Assembly (NCBI RefSeq): GCF_004349235.1
Contig: NZ_SMKY01000020.1
Span: 1-58,526, forward strand
DNA from: Actinomadura darangshiensis
GTDB taxonomy: Bacteria; Actinomycetota; Actinomycetes; Streptosporangiales; Streptosporangiaceae
Direction: 5' to 3'
Length of the DNA stretch: 58,526 bases
A program made the position numbers and the translations under genes. This document shows positions 50,086 through 58,414 of the stretch, piece after piece. The notes beneath the pieces were generated by a model. It had not been told where the DNA came from. It saw only the letters and a program-made list of their open reading frames with translations, and ran no database searches. The stretch's first letter is position 1. Each line of letters starts with the position of its first letter.

Positions 50086-51197
50086 CCCGGTTGGAAGAAT
50101 GCCAGCATTTTCTGGCTGGCGTCCGGGGAGGTCAGGATCTCCTGAATGCGCGCGGACTGCCGGCCGGCGGCGCTGGTGCGGTCGAACATCTCGCGTTCGT
50201 ACTCCTTGACGGCGGCGGGAAAGTCGTCCGGATGCGCTGCCAGCGCGAGGCCGAGCAGGACGCCGTCGAGCAGCGCCATGTTGGCGCCCTGCCCCACCGG
50301 CGGCATCAGATGCGCGGCGTCGCCGAGCAGCGTGACGCCCGTCGTAGACGGCCAGGTCAGGCCGACCGGGAGCGTGGTGATCGACCGTGGCACGACCATG
50401 TCGTCGCAGGCGGCGATCAGCGCGATGGCCTGTGAACTCCACCCGGTGAACAGGTCGATCAGCCGCGCCCGGGCACCGGCGGGGTCGTCGGACGGGATCC
50501 CGCTGGTGGCGAACCAGTCCTCGGCGGTGTTGTAGAAGCTGAGGTAGACGCGTACGCGGCCGTCGCCGTTGCGCTGCGCCGACAGGGACTGCCCGTCGCC
50601 GAGCACCCAGTAGTTGCCGCGTCCCACCATCGCCGCGAGGTCGGGGTGGGTGCGGTCGACGTCGGGAATGCCGAGCTCAACTGCGTTCTGGCCGGTGTGC
50701 GCAGGCCGGGCGTCCGTGAGCAGTGGGCGGACCCGGGAGTCCGCGCCATCGGCGCCGACCAACAGGTCATACGTCGCGGTAGTGCCGTCGGTGAAGTGCA
50801 GCAGGCCGTCATCGGCGTGCTCGAACGCGTGCCCCCACCGCACCACGTGCTCGGGCAGCGAATCCAGCAGCAGGTTGCGCAGATCGGCGCGGTCGACCTC
50901 GGGTCGAAGGGACGGGGCGTCCTCGGGGGTGTCCTCCTGGAGCAGGAGGGTGCCGTCCGGCTCCAGAAGGCGCAGGTCCTGCCCTTCGGGACGGGCGATC
51001 GCGTGGAACCGATCGATCAGGCCGGCCTCGCGCAGCGCCCGCTGCCCGGTCCCGGCGTGCAGGTCGAGCATGCCGCCCTGCCCGCGCGCGTCGCGCGACG
51101 ATTCCCGTTCGTACACGACGGCGTCGATGTCGTTCATGTGCAGCAAACGGGCAAGGGCCAGACCACCCAGGCCGCCTCCAACGATGGCGATGACCAC
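50082..51197 (-). CDS. FAD-dependent monooxygenase, TetX-like
   Basis: A 371-residue class A flavin monooxygenase from GTG 51197, preceded by GGAGAG. Motifs are IVGGGLGGLALARLL (FAD), GADGADSRVR (DG motif) and LLGDAAHLMPPVGQGANMALLD (GD motif). GGMLDLHAGTGQRALREAGL near residue 47 closely follows the tetracycline-modifying TetX family. The gene faces away from a TetR regulator across three palindromes, the arrangement expected for drug-induced resistance. Its substrate is not shown, and family members also act on other aromatic polyketides. Its end overlaps the pentapeptide gene by four bases. Confidence 0.88.
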   Translation of the reverse strand: MVIAIVGGGLGGLALARLLHMNDIDAVVYERESSRDARGQGGMLDLHAGTGQRALREAGLIDRFHAIARPEGQDLRLLEPDGTLLLQEDTPEDAPSLRPEVDRADLRNLLLDSLPEHVVRWGHAFEHADDGLLHFTDGTTATYDLLVGADGADSRVRPLLTDARPAHTGQNAVELGIPDVDRTHPDLAAMVGRGNYWVLGDGQSLSAQRNGDGRVRVYLSFYNTAEDWFATSGIPSDDPAGARARLIDLFTGWSSQAIALIAACDDMVVPRSITTLPVGLTWPSTTGVTLLGDAAHLMPPVGQGANMALLDGVLLGLALAAHPDDFPAAVKEYEREMFDRTSAAGRQSARIQEILTSPDASQKMLAFFQPG

Positions 51198-51206
51198 GAT
51201 TCTCTC

Positions 51207-51257
51207 CAATACACTGTATTGTTCGAGACACTGTATCGAAGAATGCAATGTATCGTT
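51207..51257. promoter_or_regulatory. Three operator palindromes between monooxygenase and TetR genes
   Basis: CAATACA-C-TGTATTG (51207-51221) is a perfect palindrome. CGAGACA-C-TGTATCG (51224-51238) and a weaker AATGCA-A-TGTATC (51242-51254) follow. Their centres are 17 bases apart (51214, 51231, 51248), so they lie on nearly the same helix face and would suit cooperative TetR dimers blocking both promoters. Confidence 0.7.
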
Positions 51258-51263
51258 AGGGGC

Positions 51264-51944
51264 ATGTTGGTGTGGGAGCGGCCGGAGCCGCCGGATCGAC
51301 CGGTGCCGGCCCCGCTGAGCCGGGAGCGGATCGTCCGGGCGGCGATCCAGCTGGCCGACGCGGACGGCCTGGACGCGGTGTCGCTGCGCAAGGTCGCCGC
51401 CGCACTGGACGTCGGGCCGATGCGGCTGTACGGCTACATCGCCAGCAAGGACGAGCTGCTCGACCTGATGGTCGATGCGGTCCACGCCGAGATCCGGCCG
51501 GCCGGAGACGGGTGGCGGGAGGTGCTGCGGTCCCTCGCCGAAGCCACCCGGCAGGCCGCTCACCATCACGAATGGTTCGCCGACCTGATCGGGGGGCGCC
51601 CGCAGCTCGGCCCGCACGCGCTGGCCAGGATGGAGGCCGTGCTCGCCGGACTCGGCGGCATCGACGTGAGCACCGTCATGCCGGTGGTCGCCGCGGTCGA
51701 CGCGTACGTGATCGGCACGGTCCGCCGCGAGATCGCCGAGCGGCGCGCCGAGCGGTCCACCGGACTGGACAAGAGGCAGTGGCAGGCCACCTTCGGGCCT
51801 TACCTGGAACGCACCTTCGCAACAGGCCGATACCCCGCACTGGCCACGCTCGTGCGCGAAGCCCCCCACCTGAACGCCGACCAAACCTTCGAGACCGGCC
51901 TCGACTTCGTCCTCGACGGCATCGAATCCCGCGTCTCACCCTGA
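51264..51944 (+). CDS. TetR family transcriptional regulator
   Basis: A 226-residue repressor from ATG 51264. The helix-turn-helix is RERIVRAAIQLADADGLDAVSLRKVAAALDVGPMRLYGYIASKDELLDLM (residues about 20-70; recognition helix VGPMRLYGYI). The C-terminal region (AVDAYVIGTVRREIAERRA, then RYPALATLVREA) is of the tetracycline-repressor C-terminal kind. Divergent from the monooxygenase and with operators between, it should repress both until an inducer binds. Confidence 0.92.
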   Translation: MLVWERPEPPDRPVPAPLSRERIVRAAIQLADADGLDAVSLRKVAAALDVGPMRLYGYIASKDELLDLMVDAVHAEIRPAGDGWREVLRSLAEATRQAAHHHEWFADLIGGRPQLGPHALARMEAVLAGLGGIDVSTVMPVVAAVDAYVIGTVRREIAERRAERSTGLDKRQWQATFGPYLERTFATGRYPALATLVREAPHLNADQTFETGLDFVLDGIESRVSP

Positions 51945-51975
51945 CGCCCGGCCGGATCCGCTGGTCTCCATCGAT

Positions 51976-52836
51976 ATGAGTCGCGAGGTTGAAGTGATGG
52001 CAGTAACGCCTTCACGTAGCGGTCACCTACCGACCAACGGCCTGAACCTCTATTACGACGTGTATGGAGAACTCGGCAGTACGCCTCCGTTGTTGCTCAT
52101 CCCCGGCTCGTTCATGGCCACCGACTCGATGCGGTCGTGGGTGTCGGCCTTCGTGGACGAACGTGCCGTGATCGTCTTCGATCAGCAGGGGCACGGCCGC
52201 ACCCCGGATGCCTCGCGCACGATGTCTTACGAGCAGTTCGCCGACGATGCCGCGGCGTTGCTGCGCGCGCTGAACGTCGAGCACGCGGATGTGATGGGCT
52301 ACTCGCAAGGCGGCGGGGTCGCACTGCAACTCGCACTCCGGCACCCGGCGCTCGTCAGCAAGCTGGTCTCGCTGTCCGCCACCTACCGCAAGGACGGCTG
52401 GCACCCGTCGGCCCTGGAGGCCATCGAGGGTCTCACCGCCACGGCATTCGCCGGGACGCCCGTCGAGAAGGCGTTCAAGAAGCACACACCGGACGCCGCG
52501 GCATTCGACGCCTACCTCGAAAAGATGAAGGTCCTGGGCATCGAGGACCAGAACATCAGCGACGCGCAAATGCGTTCGATCTCTGCGAGGACGATGGTCA
52601 TCATCGGTGACGCGGACGCCGTGAAGCCGGAGCATGCAGTGGCAATGTTCAACCTGCGCGGTGGCGGCGATGAGGAAGCAGCAGCGTCGGGGACGCTACC
52701 GGAGGCTCCGGCCGCCCGCCTGGTGATCCTGCCGGCGACATCCCACATCGGCATCTTCGGGCAGTCAGCGTTAGTGGCGCCAATGGTGAACGCGTTCCTC
52801 AACGACGTGACCCCGGCAACCCCGGACCTCTTCTAA
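51976..52836 (+). CDS. Alpha/beta hydrolase
   Basis: A 286-residue enzyme from ATG 51976 (ATG 51997 also possible). The nucleophile is Ser in MGYSQGGGVALQ, the oxyanion region LLIPGSFMATD and the acid region IIGDADAVKPEH, with His in ATSHIGIFG. It follows the TetR gene at 31 bases in the same direction and may be under the same control. The substrate is unknown. Confidence 0.9.
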   Translation: MSREVEVMAVTPSRSGHLPTNGLNLYYDVYGELGSTPPLLLIPGSFMATDSMRSWVSAFVDERAVIVFDQQGHGRTPDASRTMSYEQFADDAAALLRALNVEHADVMGYSQGGGVALQLALRHPALVSKLVSLSATYRKDGWHPSALEAIEGLTATAFAGTPVEKAFKKHTPDAAAFDAYLEKMKVLGIEDQNISDAQMRSISARTMVIIGDADAVKPEHAVAMFNLRGGGDEEAAASGTLPEAPAARLVILPATSHIGIFGQSALVAPMVNAFLNDVTPATPDLF

Positions 52837-52850
52837 GCCTCACCAACGGC

Positions 52851-54794
52851 TTACGAGGAGACCTTTGGGATGTAGTGATGCACCCTGCGCAAGTACTCGA
52901 TGGCGTGGTCGGTGGCGGGGTCGTGGTTCAACTGGTCGCGGTAGAAGTGCAACCGGGCCTCGCAGTCGTCGATGACCTCGCACCAGGTGCGTGCCCAGAT
53001 CCGGACGCCGCCCTCCCACTCTGCGATGCAGCCTGGCGGACGGTGAGGAGCGGTGGCGTCGCGCCGTACGACGTTGTCCATCGTCGTGGAAATGACCCAG
53101 AAATCCCATTTCACATTGGCGTCCGTGAACTGAGGGTCGCTGACCACGGCTTCGGCATAGCTCTTGATCTGGCCGACCTCATTCTGGCCGACCTTCACGC
53201 TCGGCGCCTTCAGTTCCACGATCAGATGCTCCCTGCCCGAAGAGCCGCGCAGCGCACGGCCGAGCATGAGGTCGACGATGCCCTTCCGGCCGTCCTCCCG
53301 GAGGACCGGCTTCAACTGTTCTGGGACCGGGTTCCGTCCCAGCTCCTGAAGGTGCCGTTGCAGGACGGTGTCGAGGCTGCGGTCGCTGACCATGAGCGCA
53401 TAGGCGTCACCGAACACCCACGTCTCGCGCTCAAGGATCTTGTGGAGTTCGCTGCGCTCCTTAACGATCTTGCTGGTCTGCGGATCGAAGACCATCTTGC
53501 GGAGTGCGGCGACGAAGTCCAGCCGGGACGTGACCTCGGTGGTCGCCTTGATGATGTCGGACAGGCTCGTTCGTTCGAGCAATCGCCGCAGCTCGTCCTG
53601 CTCTGCCTGGGGCAGGCGGAACAGCTCGTCCAGTACCGGATACAGGCCGCCGGGGTCGTGCGCGATGATCTCGCGGAGCAGGCGGAGGGTCGTGCGGCGG
53701 TTCTGGGCCGCCCTCGGCAGCCGCCTCTCCACCGTCGTGGCGACCTCGTCGAAGAGCTGGCGCTCCACCGCCTCGGCCGGTTCGGACGGCTCCTGCCGAT
53801 AGGGATAGACGTCTTCGTTCTTCCACTCTTGGACGAGCCGGGCGCGGCGCTCACTGTCGCGTTCACGGAAATGCCGGCGCAGCACATCCCGTGCCGTACC
53901 CGAGAGTTCTGCCAGGTCGGCGTCCATCTCCGCCAGTTCGAGCGTCTCGCGCCGGTCGCTGAACCCGTCCCACAGCAGGTAGGCGGTGAAGTGGTAGCCG
54001 GGTGCCTGGATCCCGGCCGGCAGTTCGGCCAGGACCACGCCGCGCGAGTCGCAGAGGGCCAGGGTCCGCCCCACGTCCCGCGGCCACTCGATGACGCGAA
54101 GAAGCGGGCCGGGCAGTACCTCCGCCGCGCCCCCCGGAGCGGTCACGGCATACTCAGCCGTGTGTGCCCAGACGGTGGACGGGTCGAGCACATGCCCGGC
54201 GTGGGTGATGGTCACATCCGGATTGGCGGCCAGAAACGGCGCGAAAATGGACGTGAGTTGGTCGCGCGTGCCCGGCTCGGCCAGCCGGCCCACGAAATCG
54301 GCCGGCAGGGACGCCTCCATCCTGGTGCCGGGCGGAAGGTCATCGCCCACCGGTTCGGGTTCGGAGACGGTGAAGTCCGCGGGGGCGTCGATCGTCCCGC
54401 TGATCGTGGTGCGTTCGCACTGGCCGATGGCGTTGACGGCGGTCGTGACCCAGCGGATCTGCTCGCCCAGCGCGAAAGCCTGCAGCCGGCCCTGGCCGCT
54501 ACGCCCGTGCAGACCGCGCTTGAGCCGGGGAGAGACTTTGGCGGCGCTCTTCCACGAGCCGCCGAGCCGTCCGAAGTAGTCGGCGCATGAGGCGTGGGGC
54601 ATTCCGTGCCCGTCATCGACGACGTTGACGTACTCCACGCCGCCGAGGTCGTTGGTTTCGACGTCCACCACGATCTCGCAGGCTTCCGCGTCGAGCGCGT
54701 TCCAGATCATCTCGGCCACCGCGCCCAGCGGGTCCTTCAGCCTGGCCAGCCGCAGCAGGTGGTCAGGCCGAGCCTCGATGTGGACGGTGCGCAT
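52851..54794 (-). CDS. GHKL ATPase fused to a PD-(D/E)XK nuclease-like domain
   Basis: A 647-residue protein from ATG 54794 (52851-54794). The N-terminal HSP90/MORC-type ATPase has the N-box EMIWNALDA (residues 28-36), DDGHGM (60-65) and the lid GRSGQGR (107-113). The middle is helical. The C-terminal domain shows GIVDLMLGRA (Asp about 508) and LIVELKAP (Glu about 527, Lys about 529), the D-x-ExK nuclease pattern. The combination fits single-gene immune effectors (ATP-gated DNA cleavage). No methylase or partner gene is adjacent. It is on the opposite strand to the hydrolase gene. Confidence 0.8.
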   Translation of the reverse strand: MRTVHIEARPDHLLRLARLKDPLGAVAEMIWNALDAEACEIVVDVETNDLGGVEYVNVVDDGHGMPHASCADYFGRLGGSWKSAAKVSPRLKRGLHGRSGQGRLQAFALGEQIRWVTTAVNAIGQCERTTISGTIDAPADFTVSEPEPVGDDLPPGTRMEASLPADFVGRLAEPGTRDQLTSIFAPFLAANPDVTITHAGHVLDPSTVWAHTAEYAVTAPGGAAEVLPGPLLRVIEWPRDVGRTLALCDSRGVVLAELPAGIQAPGYHFTAYLLWDGFSDRRETLELAEMDADLAELSGTARDVLRRHFRERDSERRARLVQEWKNEDVYPYRQEPSEPAEAVERQLFDEVATTVERRLPRAAQNRRTTLRLLREIIAHDPGGLYPVLDELFRLPQAEQDELRRLLERTSLSDIIKATTEVTSRLDFVAALRKMVFDPQTSKIVKERSELHKILERETWVFGDAYALMVSDRSLDTVLQRHLQELGRNPVPEQLKPVLREDGRKGIVDLMLGRALRGSSGREHLIVELKAPSVKVGQNEVGQIKSYAEAVVSDPQFTDANVKWDFWVISTTMDNVVRRDATAPHRPPGCIAEWEGGVRIWARTWCEVIDDCEARLHFYRDQLNHDPATDHAIEYLRRVHHYIPKVSS

Positions 54795-54947
54795 CCCGCA
54801 ACTATGGCAGAACCCGCGATGGCATCCCCGCGACTTCCCCGTGGTCAGAGGGTAAGCGTTCGTTGCCTGAGGACCGGTCGGCGGCGGCAAGGCGGCCGGT
54901 GGTGCGTTCCTTGGGCCGGTGGGTGCTGCGCGGGTTTGTGGAATGGG

Positions 54948-55874
54948 TCAGAGAGGTGTCCAGGGGTGGAGTTTTTCGGGGTTGCGTATGACCCAGATGT
55001 GTTTGATGCGGTCGGCTGCGACGTCGAAGGCGAACACCGTCACGGTGGCGCCGTTTTGCTGGGCCACCAGGCCGGGCTGACCGTTGACCGTGCGTTCCAG
55101 GAACGTCATGTCGGCGGGTCTGCGGTGGGCGATTTCCAGCCAGGCGTGTGCGATCTGCTCGCCGCCTTCGATGGGGTGCAGGAAGGTCGTGGCGAGGCCG
55201 CCGCCGTCGGCGGTCGCCATGGCGTCGGGGTCGAGCAGGCCGATGAGGGCGTTGATGTCCTTGGCTTCCCATGCACGCTTGAAGTCCCGGACGACGCCGG
55301 CGCGCTGGGCCGCCGGAGTCGCGGAAGGCTGCGCGGCGCGGATGCGGCGGCGGGCCGAGGAGGCCAGTTGGCGGCATGCCGCCGGGGTGCGGCCGACGAT
55401 CTCGGCCACTTCGGCGAAGGAGTGGCAGAAGACGTCGTGGAGGATGAACGCGACGCGTTCGGCCGGGGTCATCGATTCGAGCACGACCAGGAAGGCCAGG
55501 TTGAGCGACTCGTCCAGGGTGACCCGGTCGGCCGGGTCGGCGGTGGTGGAGCCCGGCAGAACGGTGCTCCACTCCGTCCGGCCGGGTAGCGGTTCGGGGA
55601 CCCATTCGCCCACGTAGGTCTCTCGCCGGGCCCGTGCGGAGCCGAGCAGGTTGAGGCAGATGCGGCCGACCACCGTTGTCAGCCAGGCGCCGGGGGATCT
55701 GATCGCGTCCTGCTGCTGTGGGGACATGGCGCACCAGCGGGCGTAGGTCTCCTGGACGGCGTCCTCAGCCTCCGCCAGGGAACCCAGGAGCCGGTAGGCG
55801 ATATTGATCAGCCGGCGCCGCTCGCTCATGATCGCGTCCAGGCCCGCGTCGGGCCGGCCGTGTCGGGTGGTCAT
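54948..55874 (-). CDS. ECF41 RNA polymerase sigma factor (SigJ-like)
   Basis: A 308-residue factor from ATG 55874 (AGGGAG about ten bases before); GTG 55910 would start at the predicted transcription start, which argues against it. Region 2 is LINIAYRLLGSLAEAEDAVQETYARW, region 4 is TPAERVAFILHDVFCHSFAEVAEIV. ECF41 marks are EWVPEPLPG between the regions and a SnoaL-like tail with ADGGG and the final RNPEKLHPW. The tail sets activity in this family. A promoter of its own predicted specificity lies upstream (55917-55943). Confidence 0.93.
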   Translation of the reverse strand: MTTRHGRPDAGLDAIMSERRRLINIAYRLLGSLAEAEDAVQETYARWCAMSPQQQDAIRSPGAWLTTVVGRICLNLLGSARARRETYVGEWVPEPLPGRTEWSTVLPGSTTADPADRVTLDESLNLAFLVVLESMTPAERVAFILHDVFCHSFAEVAEIVGRTPAACRQLASSARRRIRAAQPSATPAAQRAGVVRDFKRAWEAKDINALIGLLDPDAMATADGGGLATTFLHPIEGGEQIAHAWLEIAHRRPADMTFLERTVNGQPGLVAQQNGATVTVFAFDVAADRIKHIWVIRNPEKLHPWTPL

Positions 55875-55916
55875 GGTGCCGACGGCTCCCTCGGTCGCAA
55901 CTGTCCTCACCGGTTC

Positions 55917-55944
55917 GACAAGACGGCGCAGCGAGATGTGAGGC
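55917..55944 (-). promoter_or_regulatory. ECF41-type promoter of the sigma gene
   Basis: On the minus strand: -35 GCCTCACAT (revcomp of 55936-55944), 16-base spacer after CCTCACA, -10 TGTC (revcomp of GACA 55917-55920). This resembles the known ECF41 pattern TGTCACA-N16-CGTC. The mirror copy for the LUD gene is at 55954-55981. Confidence 0.7.
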
Positions 55945-55953
55945 CGGTGCGTC

Positions 55954-55981
55954 GCCTCACATTCCGGCGGGTCGTGTTGTC
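55954..55981 (+). promoter_or_regulatory. ECF41-type promoter of the LUD gene
   Basis: GCCTCACAT (55954-55962), a 16-base spacer from CCTCACA, then TGTC (55978-55981). It is identical in layout to the opposing promoter, with both -35 elements forming a nine-base perfect inverted repeat around a nine-base centre. Confidence 0.7.
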
Positions 55982-56032
55982 GGAGCGATGGGACGTACCC
56001 ATCATGCAGCGGACAGGAAGCTCAGAGACATC

Positions 56033-56662
56033 ATGACAACTGCGATGCCGGCGACTCCGTTCGCCGATCCGGCGCCGGCGCAGCGGCTGGAGCGGGCGGC
56101 CGGTGCCCTGAACGCGAACGGTTTCGGCGTGGAGATCCTTGACGACGCCGCTGCCGCGCGTGCCCGCGTCACGGATCTGATTCCGGAGGGTGCCAGTGTG
56201 TTCACCGGGGCCAGCGAGACCCTTCGCCTGTCCGGCATCGATGAGGACATCAACGGCAGCGGACGGTATGAGGCCATCAAGCCGCGCGTCCTCGCGATGG
56301 ACCGGGTCGCCGGCGCCGACGACATGCGGCGGCTGCCCGCCAGCCCGGACGTCATCGTGGGGAGCGTCGCCGCGCTCACCGAGACCGGGTCCCTCGTGAT
56401 CGCCTCGGGCACCGGAAGCCAGTTGCCCGGCTACGCCGGCGGCGCCGCCCGCGCGATCTGGATCGTCGGGGCGCAGAAGGTGGTGCCCGACCTGGGCACC
56501 GCACTTCGGCGCGTCGAAGACCACTGCCTTCCGCTGGAAAGCGCCCGCACCCAGGAGGCCTACGGCTCGCCCAGCGCCGTCAACCGCCTTCTCATCCTCA
56601 ACGCGGAACACCGCCCTGGACGCGGCACCGTCCTGCTGCTGCGCGAGGCCATCGGATTCTGA
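56033..56662 (+). CDS. LUD domain protein (LutC/YkgG-like)
   Basis: A 209-residue protein from ATG 56033. The LUD family marks are GASVFTGASETLRLSGIDED, DVIVGSVAALTETGSLVIASGTGSQ and the late AIWIVGAQKVVPDLGTAL. Family members occur in lactate-oxidation complexes (LutB/LutC), but LutA and LutB are not encoded here, so it acts alone. It shares a divergent ECF41-type promoter region with the sigma gene, which predicts that it is the sigma factor's main target. Confidence 0.88.
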   Translation: MTTAMPATPFADPAPAQRLERAAGALNANGFGVEILDDAAAARARVTDLIPEGASVFTGASETLRLSGIDEDINGSGRYEAIKPRVLAMDRVAGADDMRRLPASPDVIVGSVAALTETGSLVIASGTGSQLPGYAGGAARAIWIVGAQKVVPDLGTALRRVEDHCLPLESARTQEAYGSPSAVNRLLILNAEHRPGRGTVLLLREAIGF

Positions 56663-56863
56663 ACAGCCGCCTCGTGGGGGAACGGCCCGCCGGCCGGTTT
56701 GCGCGTCCGGCACACCGCCGGCCACGGCGCGGGAGGCGGTGACGCGCCGCAAGAAGGAGGTCGATGCCCGCACCGCCGCCGAACACAACACGGGACAGGT
56801 GCGTCAAACGTGACGATGTCCCGTCGTACTCGGCGGCAGGACGGTGCTGAAAGGTTAGCGCGC

Positions 56864-57250
56864 GTGGACTATCTCGACGCCATTTTTTGGATCGGGGCCG
56901 GGGGATTCATCATCTTCATTACCTTGGCGGTCTGGTATCGGTGGCTGCGAATGCGCAATCGTGGGATTCGGACCACCGGTGTCATTGTCGGCCTGGCTAC
57001 CCCAGATCGGCGGTCGAAGGTCTTCGAGTTCGTGACCGCGGACGGGGCGGTGATCCGCTCCAAGAGTTCCTTGTCCGCGTTCTACTCGTCCAAGGTCGGT
57101 ACCCGAATCGACATTACTTACCATCCCGACGATCCACTGGAGTCGGCCGACCGTCCCGGCGCCCTTTTCGTTGCCTGTCTGCTCATCACTCCGATTGGGC
57201 TGATGATTGGCTTTGCCCAGCTGCTCTATGGCATTGACTTGCTGCCTTGA
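56864..57250 (+). CDS. DUF3592-type small membrane protein
   Basis: About 128 residues from GTG 56864 (ATG 56816 would add 16). A first helix (AIFWIGAGGFIIFITLAVWY) and a second (ALFVACLLITPIGLMIGFAQLL) flank a beta-rich extracytoplasmic or cytoplasmic loop with GVIVGLATPDRRSKVFEFVTADGAVI and VGTRIDITYHPDDP, the DUF3592 pattern. The function is unknown. It has no obvious operon partner. Confidence 0.8.
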   Translation: MDYLDAIFWIGAGGFIIFITLAVWYRWLRMRNRGIRTTGVIVGLATPDRRSKVFEFVTADGAVIRSKSSLSAFYSSKVGTRIDITYHPDDPLESADRPGALFVACLLITPIGLMIGFAQLLYGIDLLP

Positions 57251-57454
57251 ACACCAATCTCGACGCCTGGACACCGGAGGTGGTGTGCGACGGCGTCCGA
57301 GGATCTTGAGATGGGCTGGTCGGGGTGCGGGCCGAGACGGCGGAGGGCGTCTGATTGGACGTGGATGTTGTACCAGCCGTGCCAGTGGCCGTCAGCCCCG
57401 GGGCCGCAGGGCGGGTGCCGCGCTTGGAGGGGCGGGCGCGGCACCCGGGGCCGG

Positions 57455-58353
57455 TCAGGGGCGGTCGCCTGGTTCTTCGACGATGCCCGCGGCCATGCGG
57501 ACCGCCATGAACTGGAGGGTTCCGCGCTTCACCACGGTCTTCTTGCCGTCGTCTCCCTCGTGGGCGTGGTCCTGGACGGTGATGGAGCGTTCGCCGCGGT
57601 AGCGGTACGTCTTCGGGTCCAGGAGCACCTCGTCCCGCAGCCAGCCCTCGTTGCCGATCAGGCCGAGGGTGATCGCCGGACGTCCGGCCGCGTCGACGGT
57701 TCCGGCGGTCGCCGTGACACCCGGGATCAGCTTGATCGCCTGGAAGATCGCCGCCTCCGTCCTGGGGGGTGGAGGCTTTCGGCGAGGATGGTCGCCAGGG
57801 TGTGGGAGGCCAGGTCGTAGCCGGATTCGGGGGTGCCGCCGACCTTGCGCAGGAGGGCGCGCGGGTCGGTGGGCAGCGGGTCGAATCTGGCCGCGCGGGG
57901 GGCCGTCTCGCTTTCGGGTGTCAGGCTCAGCTTGCCGTTCCCGTAGGCGGCGTACTGGTTCTTGCCGTCGACACGGCGCCACAACTCCCAGCTGCGCGTC
58001 TCGTAGGGGCCTCCGACGGCGATGCCGGACGGCACGGCCGGCGCCGTCTGCCTGACCTTGGTTTAGAGCCACTGCTGGGGGCCGGGCGCCGTGTAGGGGC
58101 GGGACTTCGCGGCGGCGGCGGCCCGGTCGAGCACCACCGCCGCGTGCGCGGCCGTGCCCACGTGGGGGATCACCGGGTGGGGGCGTCCCTCGTCGTCGTG
58201 CCCCACGAGCACCGCTCCCGCGGACGCGATCGCGGCGGCCAGCGCGCCGACCGCGGTGATGGGGACGGCCAGGCGAGGCAGCCTGCGGCGCGGGCTCTCC
58301 TGGGGCGGCGCCTCCGTGATGTCGTGCATGGTGTCAGTGGGGTGCGTCTTCAT
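57455..58353 (-). pseudogene. Decayed CU044_5270 family gene
   Basis: The reading frame starts at ATG 58353 (MKTHPTDTMHDITE), has a membrane helix (LAVPITAVGALAAAIASAG) and stops at TAA 58063-58065, where QQWLYTK would be expected (TAC to TAA). The same frame then continues (TRSWELWRRVDGKNQYAAYG) to a run of six G (57764-57769), beyond which the rest (AAIFQAIKLIPGVTATAGTV to 57455) is one frame off. So it has one nonsense change and one frameshift. Intact members are secreted-stress-type proteins encoded just after an ECF sigma factor. Confidence 0.85.
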
Positions 58354-58354
58354 G

Positions 58355-58414
58355 TCACCTGATGTCCGCGGCGTCGTCCGGGGAGGAGCAGCGGCGCAGC
58401 ACGTAGCCGAGGAT
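58355..58414 (-). pseudogene. Remnant of the ECF sigma gene normally upstream
   Basis: On the minus strand one frame reads ILGYVLRRCSSPDDAADI, the region 2 start of an ECF sigma factor, then R and TGA (58355-58357) directly before the CU044_5270 ATG. The remainder of the sigma factor is absent, as if most of the gene was deleted. No continuous sigma frame is seen to the end of the window. The gene may begin beyond 58526. Confidence 0.55.
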
